NCBI GenBank assembly: GCA_013815685.1 | Contig: JACDFR010000016.1 | Location: 1 to 64,000 of the forward strand | DNA: 64,000 bases | Direction of reading: 5' to 3' | DNA from: Ramlibacter sp. | Lineage (GTDB): Bacteria > Pseudomonadota > Gammaproteobacteria > Burkholderiales > Burkholderiaceae_C | Part shown: in pieces, positions 55,119 through 64,000 of the stretch | Layout: each line of letters begins with the position of its first letter | Position numbering within the stretch: the first letter of the stretch is position 1 | Notes under the pieces: generated by a model | What the model was told of the DNA's origin: nothing | The model's input: the letters and a program-made list of their open reading frames with translations, nothing else | Database searches by the model: none | Made by a program: the position numbers and the translations under genes

Positions 55119-55879
55119 GCGGTGAAGCGATTCGCGCCGAGGGCTTGTGCGTCACGCTCGGGAGCCGCGAGGTTCTTCACGATGTGGGCCTCACGGTCCC
55201 GGGCGCGCGCTGGACGGCGGTCGTGGGCCCGAACGGCGCGGGCAAGACGACCATGCTGCGGGCTCTGGCGCACCTCGTGCCCCATCGTGGTCGCGTGACC
55301 TTGCTGGGACGCGACGCTTCGGCCTGGAGCGACCGGCAGCGGGCGCAGCAGCTGGCCTGGCTGGGCCAGAACGAAACAGGTGCGCAGGACCTGCTGGCGC
55401 GCGACGTCGTGATGCTGGGCCGCCTGCCGCATCAGGCCTGGCTGGATGCGCCCAGCGCCCGGGACGAGGCGGCCGTCGAGCGCGCGATGCGGCAGACGCA
55501 GTCCTGGGACTGGCGCGGCCGGCCCCTGGGCAGCCTGTCCGGCGGCGAGCGCCAACGGGTGCTGCTGGCGCGGGCGCTGGCGGTGGGAGCCCCGCTCCTG
55601 GTGATGGACGAGCCGCTGGCGAACCTCGACCCGCCGCACCAGGCCGACTGGCTGGGGATCGTGCGCGAGCATGTCAAGGCGGGCGGCACCGCCGTGAGCG
55701 TGTTGCATGAGATCACCATGGCGCTGCATGCCGACGAGATGGTGGTGATGGACGCCGGGCGCGTCGTTCACCAGGGCGGATGCAGCGACGGCGCGACGCA
55801 CCGCGCGCTGGAAGAAGTGTTCGGCGGGCGCCTGGCGGTGCACACGCTGGCCGGGCAATGGGTCGCCCTGCCGAATTGA
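55115..55879 (+). CDS. btuD: Cobalamin ABC transporter ATP-binding protein
   Basis: The 254-residue ATPase shows Walker A ([10 protein letters not shown]), the ABC signature [15 protein letters not shown] and Walker [15 protein letters not shown]. It powers uptake through BtuC. It starts at a GTG overlapping the btuC stop. Confidence 0.93.
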   Translation: MSGEAIRAEGLCVTLGSREVLHDVGLTVPGARWTAVVGPNGAGKTTMLRALAHLVPHRGRVTLLGRDASAWSDRQRAQQLAWLGQNETGAQDLLARDVVMLGRLPHQAWLDAPSARDEAAVERAMRQTQSWDWRGRPLGSLSGGERQRVLLARALAVGAPLLVMDEPLANLDPPHQADWLGIVREHVKAGGTAVSVLHEITMALHADEMVVMDAGRVVHQGGCSDGATHRALEEVFGGRLAVHTLAGQWVALPN

Positions 55880-55893
55880 CTGGGAACCCACAT

Positions 55894-56463
55894 ATGCAAA
55901 TCGAAACGCCTCCATCGGCCAAGCCGTACGAAAAGCCCGAAGGCGAGCGGCGCGGCCTCGTCATCGTCAACACAGGCGACGGCAAGGGCAAGAGCACGGC
56001 GGCGTTCGGGCTGGCCCTGCGGGCGCACGGGCGCGGCAAGGCGGTGAAGATCTACCAGTTCATGAAGGTGCCCACCGCGCGCTTCGGCGAACACCGCATG
56101 TTCGAGCACATCGGCATTCCGATCGAAGGCCTGGGCGACGGCTTCAGCTGGAAGAGCCAGGACCTCGAACATTCCGCGCAACTCGCGCGCAACGGCTGGG
56201 AGAGGGCCAAGGCGGCAATCCTGGGCGGGGAGTTCTTCCTGATCGTGCTCGATGAGATCACCTATCCCCTGATCTACGGCTGGCTGCCTCTTGAAGACGT
56301 GCTGAACACTCTGGCCCATCGGCCGGCGCAGGTGCACGTATGCCTGACCGGCCGGCGTTGCCCGTCCGAGATTGTGGAGTTGGCGGACACCGTGACGGAG
56401 ATGACCAAGGTCAAGCATGCCTTCAATGCCGGCGTGCCTGCCCAGCGGGGCATCGAGGACTGA
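55894..56463 (+). CDS. cobO: Cob(I)yrinic acid a,c-diamide adenosyltransferase
   Basis: The 189-residue enzyme (CobA/CobO/BtuR family) adds the 5'-deoxyadenosyl ligand to reduced corrinoids. The P-loop is [20 protein letters not shown], followed by VKIYQFMKV and [17 protein letters not shown]. It acts on scavenged cobinamide or cobalamin. The stop overlaps cbiB by one base (TGATG). Confidence 0.93.
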   Translation: MQIETPPSAKPYEKPEGERRGLVIVNTGDGKGKSTAAFGLALRAHGRGKAVKIYQFMKVPTARFGEHRMFEHIGIPIEGLGDGFSWKSQDLEHSAQLARNGWERAKAAILGGEFFLIVLDEITYPLIYGWLPLEDVLNTLAHRPAQVHVCLTGRRCPSEIVELADTVTEMTKVKHAFNAGVPAQRGIED

Positions 56464-57488
56464 TGTTCGCGCACTGGTGCGGCCTCGAGGCGCCGGGCGC
56501 GGCACTGGCGTCGATGCTTGCGTTCGCCTTGCTGGTGTCCATGCTCATCGACCGCGTGGCGGGTGAGCCGCGTGCGGCCCTTCATCCGGTAGTCGGGATG
56601 GGGCGCTACTTGAAAATATCCGGCGACATGGCTGCCGGCTTTTCCCGCATCCCCGCCTTCGGCGCCGGCGCTGTCGCCTGGTGCGCGGGCGCGGCGGTGC
56701 TGGCTTGCGCGGCCTGGCTGCTTCAATCGTTCGTGCTGGTGCAGATGCGGCGCGCGGCTGCGCTGCCGGGCCCGGGCAGCGCGCTTGCGGCACTGGTGCT
56801 TTTGCTGGCGGCGGCGTGGCTGCTCAAGTGCATGTTGTCGTGGCGGATGCTGCGCGAAGAGACGGCGGCGGTGGAAGCGGCGCTGGCCGAGTCACTCCCC
56901 GCCGGGCGGGCGCGCCTGTCATGGCTGGTGAGCCGGGACACGGCGCGGCTCAGCGCGAGCGAGGTGCGCGAGAGCGCCATCGAATCGCTGGCCGAGAACC
57001 TCAATGATTCCGTCGTCGCGCCGATCTTCTGGTTCGTGCTGCTGGGATTACCGGGCGCCGTCGTCTACCGGTTCGCGAACACGGCGGACGCGATGTGGGG
57101 CTACCGCGGCCACTACCGTGGCCGGTACTGGGAATGGGCGGGCAAGTGGGCGGCTCGCGCCGATGACCTGCTCTCTTGGGCACCGGCGCGCATCACCGCG
57201 CTGCTGTTGGCGTTGGCCGCGGGCGGTCTGCCGCTGTCCAGATTGCGCAGCGAGGCCGGCAGGACCCCATCGCCCAACAGCGGCTGGCCCATGGCCGCCA
57301 TGGCCGCGGCGCTGGGTGTGCGCCTGGGCAAGCCGGGCGTTTACACGCTCAATCCAACGGGGCGGCTGCCGCAGGCGGCGGACGCGGAGCTTGCGCGCAC
57401 GCTCGCCTCCAGGGTGGTGATGGCGGCCGTGGCCATGTCGCTGGCCGCCATCGCCGCCGGCGCCGGGGGAGCAGCATGGACGATGTAG
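56463..57488 (+). CDS. cbiB: Adenosylcobinamide-phosphate synthase
   Basis: The 341-residue inner-membrane protein (CbiB, named CobD in the aerobic scheme) attaches aminopropanol phosphate to adenosylcobyric acid. Marks are LLVSMLIDRVAGEPRAALHP, ESAIESLAENLNDSVVAPIF, FRFANTADAMWGYR-like YRFANTADAMWGYRG and SPNSGWPMAAMAAALGVRLG. It overlaps the next gene by 13 bases. Confidence 0.92.
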   Translation: MFAHWCGLEAPGAALASMLAFALLVSMLIDRVAGEPRAALHPVVGMGRYLKISGDMAAGFSRIPAFGAGAVAWCAGAAVLACAAWLLQSFVLVQMRRAAALPGPGSALAALVLLLAAAWLLKCMLSWRMLREETAAVEAALAESLPAGRARLSWLVSRDTARLSASEVRESAIESLAENLNDSVVAPIFWFVLLGLPGAVVYRFANTADAMWGYRGHYRGRYWEWAGKWAARADDLLSWAPARITALLLALAAGGLPLSRLRSEAGRTPSPNSGWPMAAMAAALGVRLGKPGVYTLNPTGRLPQAADAELARTLASRVVMAAVAMSLAAIAAGAGGAAWTM

Positions 57489-58492
57489 CCCACGCGCGCC
57501 TGCACGGCGGTCCTGACGCGCAGGGGGTGCCGCCGCGCGATTTCTCGACCAACAGCAACGCCTGTGGCCCGTGTCCCGGCGCACTGGCTGCCGTGCGGGC
57601 GGCCGATGCGAGCCGCTACCCCGACGCCGGCTACAGCCGGCTGCGCGGGCAGTTGGCGGCGTTCCATGAAGTCGACATCGGGCGCGTGGTACTTGCCGCC
57701 AGTGCCAGCGAGTTCATCTTCCGCATCACGGCCGCGGCTGTGCAGCAGGGCGCGCAAGCCGTATGGATTCCAGCGCACGCCTACGGTGACTACGCGCAAG
57801 CGGCGCGGGCGCATGGCCTTGCCGTCACGCCGGAGGCCGGCAATGCCCGGCTGTTGTGGGCCTGCGAGCCCGGCAGTCCCTCGGGTGCCGCGCAATCCGG
57901 CCTTGCCGATATGGTCGACCGCGCAAGGCCGGGTGACATCATCGTGCTGGACCGGGCCTACGAGCCGCTTCGCTTGCGGGGAGCGCCGTCGCTGGGCGCG
58001 CGTGCCCTGGACGGCGTGTGGCAGTTGTGGACGCCCAACAAGGCGTTGGGCCTGACCGGCGTCCGGGCGGCCTATGCCCTGGCGCCGGTCGGCGCCGGAC
58101 ATACGGTGGCGGCGCTGAACCGGTTTTGTCCCTCGTGGCCGGTGGGCGCGCACGGCGTGGCCTTGCTCCAGGCGTGGACCGGCAGCGACGCACGGCAATG
58201 GCTGGCCGAAAGCCTGCCGGTCCTGCGCGGATGGAAGGACCGGCAGGTCAGGCTGTTCGAAGAATCCCTGGGCTGGCGTTGCGCCACGGGCGAGACCAGT
58301 TTCTTCTGCGCCATCCCCGCGCTGCCCGCGGCCATTTCCCTCGGCGATGTGCTGGCGGCCCTGCGCGCAAGGGGGATCAAGCTGCGGGAGACCACGTCGT
58401 TCGGTTTGCCGGGCCGGGTGCGTGTCAGCGTCCAGCCGCCCGCGGCGCAAGACGCGCTGTGCGTTGCGTGGCGGCAGATCATGGGAGCGTGA
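57476..58492 (+). CDS. Threonine-phosphate decarboxylase-like aminotransferase (CobC/CobD type)
   Basis: The 338-residue PLP enzyme is of the class I/II fold. It has the N-terminal HGGPDAQGVPPRDFSTNSNA and the Schiff-base lysine in TPNKALGLTGVRAAYAL. In B12 operons it makes aminopropanol phosphate from threonine phosphate for CbiB (histidinol-phosphate-aminotransferase-like CobC/CobD). No threonine kinase gene is visible here. Confidence 0.85.
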   Translation: MDDVAHARLHGGPDAQGVPPRDFSTNSNACGPCPGALAAVRAADASRYPDAGYSRLRGQLAAFHEVDIGRVVLAASASEFIFRITAAAVQQGAQAVWIPAHAYGDYAQAARAHGLAVTPEAGNARLLWACEPGSPSGAAQSGLADMVDRARPGDIIVLDRAYEPLRLRGAPSLGARALDGVWQLWTPNKALGLTGVRAAYALAPVGAGHTVAALNRFCPSWPVGAHGVALLQAWTGSDARQWLAESLPVLRGWKDRQVRLFEESLGWRCATGETSFFCAIPALPAAISLGDVLAALRARGIKLRETTSFGLPGRVRVSVQPPAAQDALCVAWRQIMGA

Positions 58493-58494
58493 CA

Positions 58495-59937
58495 GTGGCG
58501 GCAAGAAGCGTGATGGTGCTGGGGACGACCAGTGGCGCCGGCAAGAGCTGGCTGGCGACGGCGCTGTGCCGGTGGTATGCGCGCCGTGGCCTCAAGGTCG
58601 CGCCCTTCAAGGCGCAGAACATGAGCAACAACGCCAGGGTAGTGGACGGCGGAGAAATCGGCAGCGCCCAGTACTTCCAGGCCCTGGCCGCGCGCGCGGT
58701 CCCGCATGTGCGCATGAACCCGCTGCTGCTCAAGCCCGAGCGGGACACGCACAGCCAGGTGGTGCTGCTCGGCCAGGTGGACGAGCCGCTGTCGGCGATG
58801 CCATGGCGCGGCCGCAGCGTGGCCGTGTGGCCCCTCATTGCCCAGGCACTTGACCAGCTGCGGGCAGAAAACGACGTCGTCGTGATCGAGGGCGCGGGCT
58901 CGCCCGCCGAGATCAACCTCAAAGCCAGCGATATCGTGAACATGCGTGTGGCCCGGCACGCCGACGCGCGCTGCCTGCTGGTCACGGACATCGACCGGGG
59001 CGGCGCCTTCGCCCACCTCTACGGCACCTGGGCGCTGCTGGAGCCGGCCGAGCGCGAGCGCATTCGCGGCTTCGTGCTGAACCGGTTTCGCGGCGATGCG
59101 GCGCTGCTGCCGCCCGCGCCCGCGATGCTGCGCAACCTGACGGGCATACCCACCGTGGCAACACTGCCGATGTGGCGCGAACACGGCCTGCCGGAGGAGG
59201 ACGGCGTGTTCGACGAACGCCCGTCCGGGGCCTTGGGGGCCGGCATGACCATCGCCGTCGTCGCCTATCCGCGCATCAGCAACCTCGATGAGTTCCAGCC
59301 TCTCAGGAATGTCGCCGGCGTGCGGCTGGTGTGGGCGCGCAGCCCGGGCGAGACGGCCAACGCCGACTGGATCATCCTCCCCGGCTCGAAGCACACCAGC
59401 AGCGACCTGTCCTGGCTGCGCGCCCAGGGGCTCGATCGCGCGATCGCCGCGCATGCCGGGAAGGGCGGGGCGGTCCTGGGGATTTGCGGGGGCCTGCAGA
59501 TGCTGGGCGAGGCGCTGATCGACACCCATGGCATCGATGGGAATGCCGCCGGGTTGGGGCTGCTGCCGCTCGTCACGTCTTTCGAGCCGATCAAGACCGT
59601 CAGGTCCACGCGGTCGCGGATGGCCACGCTCACCGGCCCCTGGGCGCCGCTGTCCGGGCTGGCAGTGCAGGGCTACGAGATTCATCACGGCCAGACTCGC
59701 CGGAACCCCGACATGGTCGCAGCGCGGGCGGTGATGCCGGCCGGCCTGGCGTGGCAGAACGCGGGCGGCAACGTGCTGGGCGTGTACCTGCATGGCCTCT
59801 TCGAGGATGCGGCCGTCCTGCACGCGCTTTTCGGCGCCAGGGCGCATTCGCTGGACAGCACCTTCGACGGGCTGGCCGACTTCATCGACCGTTACTTCGA
59901 ACCTTCGGTCCTGATGGACCTGATCGCAACACCATGA
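58495..59937 (+). CDS. cobQ: Cobyric acid synthase
   Basis: The 480-residue amidotransferase adds four amide groups to adenosylcobyrinic acid a,c-diamide. The N-terminal ATPase domain has VLGTTSGAGKSWLATALC and KAQNMSNNARVV. The C-terminal glutaminase domain has the nucleophile Cys in VLGICGGLQMLGEAL and His in GYEIHHGQT. A GTG at 58495 with GGGAG 7 bases upstream is preferred; a GTG at 58489 overlapping the previous stop is the alternative. Confidence 0.92.
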   Translation: MAARSVMVLGTTSGAGKSWLATALCRWYARRGLKVAPFKAQNMSNNARVVDGGEIGSAQYFQALAARAVPHVRMNPLLLKPERDTHSQVVLLGQVDEPLSAMPWRGRSVAVWPLIAQALDQLRAENDVVVIEGAGSPAEINLKASDIVNMRVARHADARCLLVTDIDRGGAFAHLYGTWALLEPAERERIRGFVLNRFRGDAALLPPAPAMLRNLTGIPTVATLPMWREHGLPEEDGVFDERPSGALGAGMTIAVVAYPRISNLDEFQPLRNVAGVRLVWARSPGETANADWIILPGSKHTSSDLSWLRAQGLDRAIAAHAGKGGAVLGICGGLQMLGEALIDTHGIDGNAAGLGLLPLVTSFEPIKTVRSTRSRMATLTGPWAPLSGLAVQGYEIHHGQTRRNPDMVAARAVMPAGLAWQNAGGNVLGVYLHGLFEDAAVLHALFGARAHSLDSTFDGLADFIDRYFEPSVLMDLIATP

Positions 59938-61004
59938 TTCCTTCGATCCCCGACATCGCCCAGCCCGATCTCGCGCGCCGGCTGCGCCACAAACTCGACA
60001 ACAAGACCAAGCCGCTGGGGTCGCTGGGCCGCATCGAGGCGCTGGCGGTGCAGCTCGGCCTCATCCTCGGCAGCGAATCGCCCCAGCTGATCCGGCCGCA
60101 GCTGGTCGTCTTTGCGGGCGATCATGGCCTGGCGGCGCGCGGGGTGTCGGCCTACCCCAGCGATGTGACAGCCCAGATGGTCGAGAATTTCCTGTCCGGG
60201 GGCGCGGCCGTCAGCGTGCTCGCGCGCCAGCACGGGCTGGCGCTGACCGTGGTCGATTGCGGCGTGCGTAGCGTGTTCAGCCCGCGCGCCGGCCTGATCG
60301 ACCGCAAGATCGCCGCGGGCACCGCCGACTGCCTGGGCGCACCGGCCATGACGCCCGCGCAGTGCGCGCAGGCCGTCCACAACGGCCGCGAGATCGTCGC
60401 CGAGCTGGGTGGCAATGCACTGCTGCTGGGCGAGATGGGAATCGGCAACACCTCGTGCGCCTCGCTGCTTCTGGCGCGCCTGGCGGGCCGCGATCTGGCC
60501 GACTGCGTCGGGGCAGGCACGGGCCTGGATGCGGCGGGCGTCGAGCGCAAGCGCCGCGTATTGCAGGAAGTCATGACTTTCCATGCGAACGCTATCGCGC
60601 CGCTGGATGTACTGGCGGCGATGGGTGGATTCGAAATCGCCACCATGGTCGGCGCCGTGCTCGAGGCCGCGGCCGGGCGGCGGGTCATCGTCGTCGACGG
60701 CTTCATCTCCAGCGCCGCGGTGCTGGTGGCCCAGCGCCTGGCTCCCCACGTGGTGCAGCGCTGCGTGTTTTCTCACCGCTCGGGCGAACCCGGCCACGCA
60801 CTGATGCTGGACCAGCTCGCTGCCGGGCCGGGCGAGCCGCCGCGAGCGCTGCTGGACCTGGGCTTGCGACTGGGCGAAGGATCCGGCGCGGCGCTGGCAT
60901 GGCCGCTGCTGGTGTCGGCCTGCGCGCTGCTGGACGAGATGGCGAGCTTCGAGTCGGCGGGCGTCTCCGGGCCACGGGACGGCACCCCGCAAGCACAGCG
61001 ATGA
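59934..61004 (+). CDS. cobT: Nicotinate-nucleotide--dimethylbenzimidazole phosphoribosyltransferase
   Basis: The 356-residue enzyme activates the lower-ligand base to alpha-ribazole phosphate. Marks are KLDNKTKPLGSLGRIEALA, VVFAGDHGLAARGVSAYPSD, LLLGEMGIGNTSCASLLL and the catalytic Glu in LRLGEGSGAALAWPLL. ATG overlaps the cobQ stop. Confidence 0.95.
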   Translation: MIPSIPDIAQPDLARRLRHKLDNKTKPLGSLGRIEALAVQLGLILGSESPQLIRPQLVVFAGDHGLAARGVSAYPSDVTAQMVENFLSGGAAVSVLARQHGLALTVVDCGVRSVFSPRAGLIDRKIAAGTADCLGAPAMTPAQCAQAVHNGREIVAELGGNALLLGEMGIGNTSCASLLLARLAGRDLADCVGAGTGLDAAGVERKRRVLQEVMTFHANAIAPLDVLAAMGGFEIATMVGAVLEAAAGRRVIVVDGFISSAAVLVAQRLAPHVVQRCVFSHRSGEPGHALMLDQLAAGPGEPPRALLDLGLRLGEGSGAALAWPLLVSACALLDEMASFESAGVSGPRDGTPQAQR

Positions 61005-61822
61005 CGGCTGCCGCCATCTCCCTTCGCGGGCTGGTGCTGGCATTGCAGTACTTCACCCGCATTCCAATGCCCGCTGCGCTGGCGCGGTGGGCGGCGTTCG
61101 ATGGAACGGCGCAGCGCGCGAGCCTGGCGCATTTCCCCGGTGCCGGCTGGCTGGTGGCCGGCGCCGCCATGGCCGCCTACTGGGGAATCCAGCAATTCCT
61201 GCCCCGCTCGGGCCTTTCCTTCTGGCTGGCGGCGGTACTGTCGACGGCTGTCACCGTCCTTCTGACCGGCGCCCTGCACGAGGACGGCCTGGCGGATACG
61301 GCCGACGGGCTCGGCGGCTCCCGCGACCGCGACCGCGCGCTGGACATCATGAAAGACCCGCGGCTGGGCAGCTTCGGCACCTTGGCACTGGTCATGGCGT
61401 TGCTGGCCAAGACCGGCTTGCTCGGGCTGATCGGCGACACGGCGGGCTGGGAACGCGCGGCGGCTGCATTGCTCGCGGCGCATGTGCTTTCGCGCGGGCT
61501 CACGCTGGTGATCGTCGCGACGCTGCCCAATCTCGGCCGCGCCGGGCAGTCCAAGACGCTGGGTGTCGCGCCCGGCATCGGGTGGCAGGGCCTGGCGGTG
61601 GCCGGCGCCTGGTGCGGCCTGGCCTTGGCGGTGGCGGTGCAATGGGCCTCGCCCGCGTTCTGCGTCGCCGGCGGTTTGGTGGCCGTGGCCGCATTGCTGT
61701 GGATGCGCCGGTTGCTCTCGATGCGCTTGCAGGGTTTCACGGGCGACGGCCTCGGTGCCACCCAGCAACTGTGCGAGATCGGCTTCTACCTCGGCGCCGC
61801 CTTGGCGCTGGGCGCAGGCTGA
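61001..61822 (+). CDS. cobS: Adenosylcobinamide-GDP ribazoletransferase
   Basis: The 273-residue inner-membrane enzyme joins adenosylcobinamide-GDP with alpha-ribazole(-phosphate). Marks are LQYFTRIPMP, the Mg site LHEDGLADTADGLGGSRDRD and MKDPRLGSFGTLALV. ATG overlaps the cobT stop. Confidence 0.94.
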   Translation: MTAAAISLRGLVLALQYFTRIPMPAALARWAAFDGTAQRASLAHFPGAGWLVAGAAMAAYWGIQQFLPRSGLSFWLAAVLSTAVTVLLTGALHEDGLADTADGLGGSRDRDRALDIMKDPRLGSFGTLALVMALLAKTGLLGLIGDTAGWERAAAALLAAHVLSRGLTLVIVATLPNLGRAGQSKTLGVAPGIGWQGLAVAGAWCGLALAVAVQWASPAFCVAGGLVAVAALLWMRRLLSMRLQGFTGDGLGATQQLCEIGFYLGAALALGAG

Positions 61823-61824
61823 CG

Positions 61825-62376
61825 GTGCGGCTCTGGCTCGCGCGCCACGCCCGGGTCGCGACTGGGGAGGGCCTGTGCTACGGCCGCCTCGACCTGGCCG
61901 CCGATGTGCATGAGACCGAACGCGCCGCGCGCGATCTCGCGCCGGTGCTGCCTGCCGGTGTCAGGCTGCTGACTTCGCCGCTGCGGCGTTGCCTGCAATT
62001 GGCGCAGGCCCTCACCGGCTTGCGGCCCGATCTTGCGGCCGAAATGCAGCCGCGGCTGGCGGAGATGGACTTCGGAGCCTGGGAGGGACGCGCGTGGAGT
62101 GCCATCAGCCGCGATGAGCTCGATGCCTGGACGGCGGATTTCGGACGGTATCGCGCCGGCGGCAGTGGCGAGTCCGCCTCGGCGTTCGTGGCGCGGGTGG
62201 CGGCCCAGCTGGATGATTCGCGCCGTGGCGGCGAGGACCAGGTGTGGGTCACTCACGCAGGCGTGTTCAAGGCGGTGACCCTCTGCCGGGATGGCCTCGG
62301 GTTGAAAGCCGCCACCGACTGGCCGGTGCACGCCCTGGCGTGCGGATCGTGGCACCTGTTCGACCTGCCTGCATGA
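61825..62376 (+). CDS. Histidine phosphatase, probable alpha-ribazole phosphatase
   Basis: The 183-residue product has the phosphohistidine motif LARHARVATGEG near the N-terminus (RHA in place of RHG), LLTSPLRRCLQLAQAL, MDFGAWEGRAW and the second His in VWVTHAGVFKAV. At the end of a cob operon the likely substrate is alpha-ribazole phosphate or cobalamin phosphate (CobC). It starts at a GTG 3 bases after cobS. Confidence 0.85.
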   Translation: MRLWLARHARVATGEGLCYGRLDLAADVHETERAARDLAPVLPAGVRLLTSPLRRCLQLAQALTGLRPDLAAEMQPRLAEMDFGAWEGRAWSAISRDELDAWTADFGRYRAGGSGESASAFVARVAAQLDDSRRGGEDQVWVTHAGVFKAVTLCRDGLGLKAATDWPVHALACGSWHLFDLPA

Positions 62377-62471
62377 CAGGCCGCCTCGCCTAGGGCTCGT
62401 GCTGTTGTGTGCCGGCGTGGCTGGGTCTATGCTTTGCCGTAGTTGCCCATCAGCTGCACAAGGAGAGCCTC

Positions 62472-62909
62472 ATGTACAAGCGCATTCTGTTGGCCTACGA
62501 CGGTTCCGACGCGGGGCAAAAAGCTCTGCTGGATTGCCGGGAATTGGCGCAGTGGGGCCAGTCCGCGTTGTTCCTGATCGCCGTCATGCCCTCGGCCATG
62601 AGTTTCGTCGGCCTGGAAGGCGGCGTCTACGACATGGAGCTCGAGGAGCGCGAGAAGAAGAAGTACCAGGCAGTGCTCGAGGACGGGCTGCGGCGGTTGG
62701 CCGAAGCCGGCTACGTGGCGCGGGGCGAGGTGCTGGTGGGGGAGGCGGTGGACGAGATCACCAGGTACGCCCGCAAGATCGAGGCCAACCTCGTCGTCGT
62801 GGGCCACAAGCACCTCGACAGCTGGGCGGCGCGGTGGTGGCGCGGTTCGATTTCGGGCGCGCTGATCGAGCACGCGCCCTGCAGCGTACTGGTCGTGATC
62901 GCGCAATGA
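62472..62909 (+). CDS. Universal stress protein (UspA family)
   Basis: The 145-residue product has the N-terminal KRILLAYDGSDAGQKAL and the ATP-binding end VVVGHKHLDSWAARWWRGSI followed by EHAPCSVLVV. An AAGGAGAG site precedes the ATG. The stop overlaps the next ATG (ATGA), which couples it to the phosphatase gene. Confidence 0.9.
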   Translation: MYKRILLAYDGSDAGQKALLDCRELAQWGQSALFLIAVMPSAMSFVGLEGGVYDMELEEREKKKYQAVLEDGLRRLAEAGYVARGEVLVGEAVDEITRYARKIEANLVVVGHKHLDSWAARWWRGSISGALIEHAPCSVLVVIAQ

Positions 62910-64000
62910 CCCCCGAGCCCGCGAAATCCCGCGTTTTGCGCCTCTGCGGCGCCCTCCTTGCATCGGCCGTGCTGGCGTCGTGCGCGGGCGCGCCGGAAAG
63001 CCCCGGCAGACCCAGGCTCGTTGTCCTGCTGGTGGTCGACGGCTTGCCGCAACGCCAGGTACTGGCCTATCGGGATCAGCTCGCGCCCGATGGGCTCGCG
63101 CGCTTCCTGGACCGTGGCGCCTGGTTCGCCGATGCGCACTACGGCCATGCGTTGACGGCCACTGCACCGGGCCACGCCACCATGCTCACCGGCGCCTATC
63201 CCCACCGCACGGGCATCATCGGCAACGAGTGGCGGGATGTGGCGTCCGGCGCCGAGGTGTACTGTACCGGCGACACCACGGCCACGTACATCGGCCACAA
63301 GACCAATGCATTGGACGGCACCAGCCCCAGAAACCTCAAGGTGGAGACCCTGGGCGACGTGCTGCGCCGCATCGACGGGCGCTCGAAGGTCATCGGCATC
63401 TCGGGCAAGGACCGCGGCGCCATCCTGCCTGCCGGCAAGACCGGCACGGCCTACATGTACATGGGCGCCAGCGGGCAATTCGCGTCGAGCACTTTCTACA
63501 TGAAGGCACACCCCGCGTGGGTCGAGGCCTTCAACGCACGCAAGCCCGCCGACCGATATTTCAAGACGGAGTGGAAACCCCTGCTGCCCGAGGCTGCATA
63601 CGCCCGCTCGATTCCCGACAGCCAGCCCTGGTTCGGCCCGCGCGGGGGCAAGCTGCCGATGGTGATGGGCGCGGCGGCGGATGAGTCCCCCGGCCCGGCG
63701 TTCTACGCGGCTTTGCTGCGCAGTCCCTTCGCCGACGCCTTGACGCTCGATTTCGCCCGTGCCGCGGTGGCCGCCGAGCAGCTCGGTCGCGACGATGCAC
63801 CCGATATCCTGGCCGTGAGCCTGTCGAGCCACGACTACGTGAATCACCAGTGGAGCGCCGAATCCCGGCTCTCGCATGACCATCTGCTGCAGGTCGACCG
63901 GATGCTGCAAGCGTTCTTGCGCGACCTGGACACGGCGGTGGGCCGTGACAACTACGTGGCCGTTCTCACCTCCGACCACGGTTTCATGCCCGCGCCCGAA
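62906..64000 (+). CDS. PafA-like alkaline phosphatase/phosphodiesterase lipoprotein, 3' end beyond the window
   Basis: The frame starts at 62906 and is open to the window edge (365 codons). The N-terminus has a lipoprotein signal (LASAVLASC). The nucleotide pyrophosphatase/alkaline phosphatase fold shows as VVLLVVDGLPQRQV (first metal Asp), the catalytic Thr in LTATAPGHATMLTG, and VAVLTSDHGFMP (Asp/His metal ligands). It resembles PafA/PhoX-independent phosphomonoesterases anchored in the periplasm. The C-terminal half is missing here only because the window ends. Confidence 0.85.
   Translation, partial: MTPEPAKSRVLRLCGALLASAVLASCAGAPESPGRPRLVVLLVVDGLPQRQVLAYRDQLAPDGLARFLDRGAWFADAHYGHALTATAPGHATMLTGAYPHRTGIIGNEWRDVASGAEVYCTGDTTATYIGHKTNALDGTSPRNLKVETLGDVLRRIDGRSKVIGISGKDRGAILPAGKTGTAYMYMGASGQFASSTFYMKAHPAWVEAFNARKPADRYFKTEWKPLLPEAAYARSIPDSQPWFGPRGGKLPMVMGAAADESPGPAFYAALLRSPFADALTLDFARAAVAAEQLGRDDAPDILAVSLSSHDYVNHQWSAESRLSHDHLLQVDRMLQAFLRDLDTAVGRDNYVAVLTSDHGFMPAPE

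Noticed and set aside
61825..61870. RHA instead of RHG in the histidine phosphatase as a sign of inactivity
   Set aside because: The catalytic Arg-His pair, the second Arg and the second His are all present, and the residue after the His varies in related phosphatases, so loss of function is not supported.

Overview
The window is high-GC DNA from a betaproteobacterium, most likely order Burkholderiales and probably family Comamonadaceae (Ramlibacter/Variovorax-like). This rests on gene content and order: two Bug-type tripartite-tricarboxylate binding proteins, a small Trp-rich protein, a core block running MFS - murI - class I fumarase - fumC - YqhA-like protein - acs - cytochrome c - ilvD - lgt, and 6S RNA directly downstream of zapA. 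No rRNA, complete tRNA or CRISPR array was seen.

Positions 1-14.7 kb are an accessory island in decay. It opens with a flavin cassette: an FAD-dependent halogenase, a two-component flavin monooxygenase of the NtaA/DszA type, a frameshifted LysE-type exporter and a flavin reductase. Next come an istB remnant, a frameshifted MFS transporter and an FAD/NAD(P) oxidoreductase. A two-gene unit with a PD-(D/E)XK-like protein has been truncated by a degenerate IS21-family element (9335-11967), which has lost its target duplication and appears to bridge a deletion. The island ends with an orphan antitoxin whose toxin lacks its N-terminus, a frameshifted tyrosine integrase, and two copies of a tRNA-Leu(UAA) 3' end.

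Positions 14.7-32.2 kb are mostly conserved chromosome: UMF1-type MFS, glutamate racemase, an Fe-S class I and a class II fumarase, acetyl-CoA synthetase, a small cytochrome c, dihydroxy-acid dehydratase, LysR regulators and prolipoprotein diacylglyceryl transferase. Between the fumarases lies a patch (19.1-20.9 kb) with an intact BLUF blue-light sensor beside relics of a histidine kinase and a GAF protein.

Positions 32.2-45.8 kb hold organic-acid catabolism. One module couples a Bug binding protein, an enoyl-CoA hydratase-like protein and malonyl-CoA synthetase. A second is arranged around a GntR regulator with two near-identical operator candidates: a fused FAD/Fe-S D-2-hydroxyacid dehydrogenase on one side, and on the other a class V aminotransferase, Bug protein, CaiB-type CoA-transferase and enoyl-CoA hydratase-like protein. 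Between them are two ribbon-helix-helix genes that share a 16-nt upstream element.

Positions 45.8-49.5 kb carry a P450 pseudogene, a transglutaminase-like protein, a TSUP transporter, 6S RNA and zapA with a coiled-coil partner. From 49.5 kb a cobalamin riboswitch leads a long, tightly overlapped operon for B12 uptake and late-stage assembly or salvage (btuB, binding proteins, btuCD, cobU, cobO, cbiB, threonine-phosphate decarboxylase-like, cobQ, cobT, cobS and a phosphatase). No corrin-ring synthesis genes are visible. The window ends in a UspA protein and a truncated PafA-like alkaline phosphatase.
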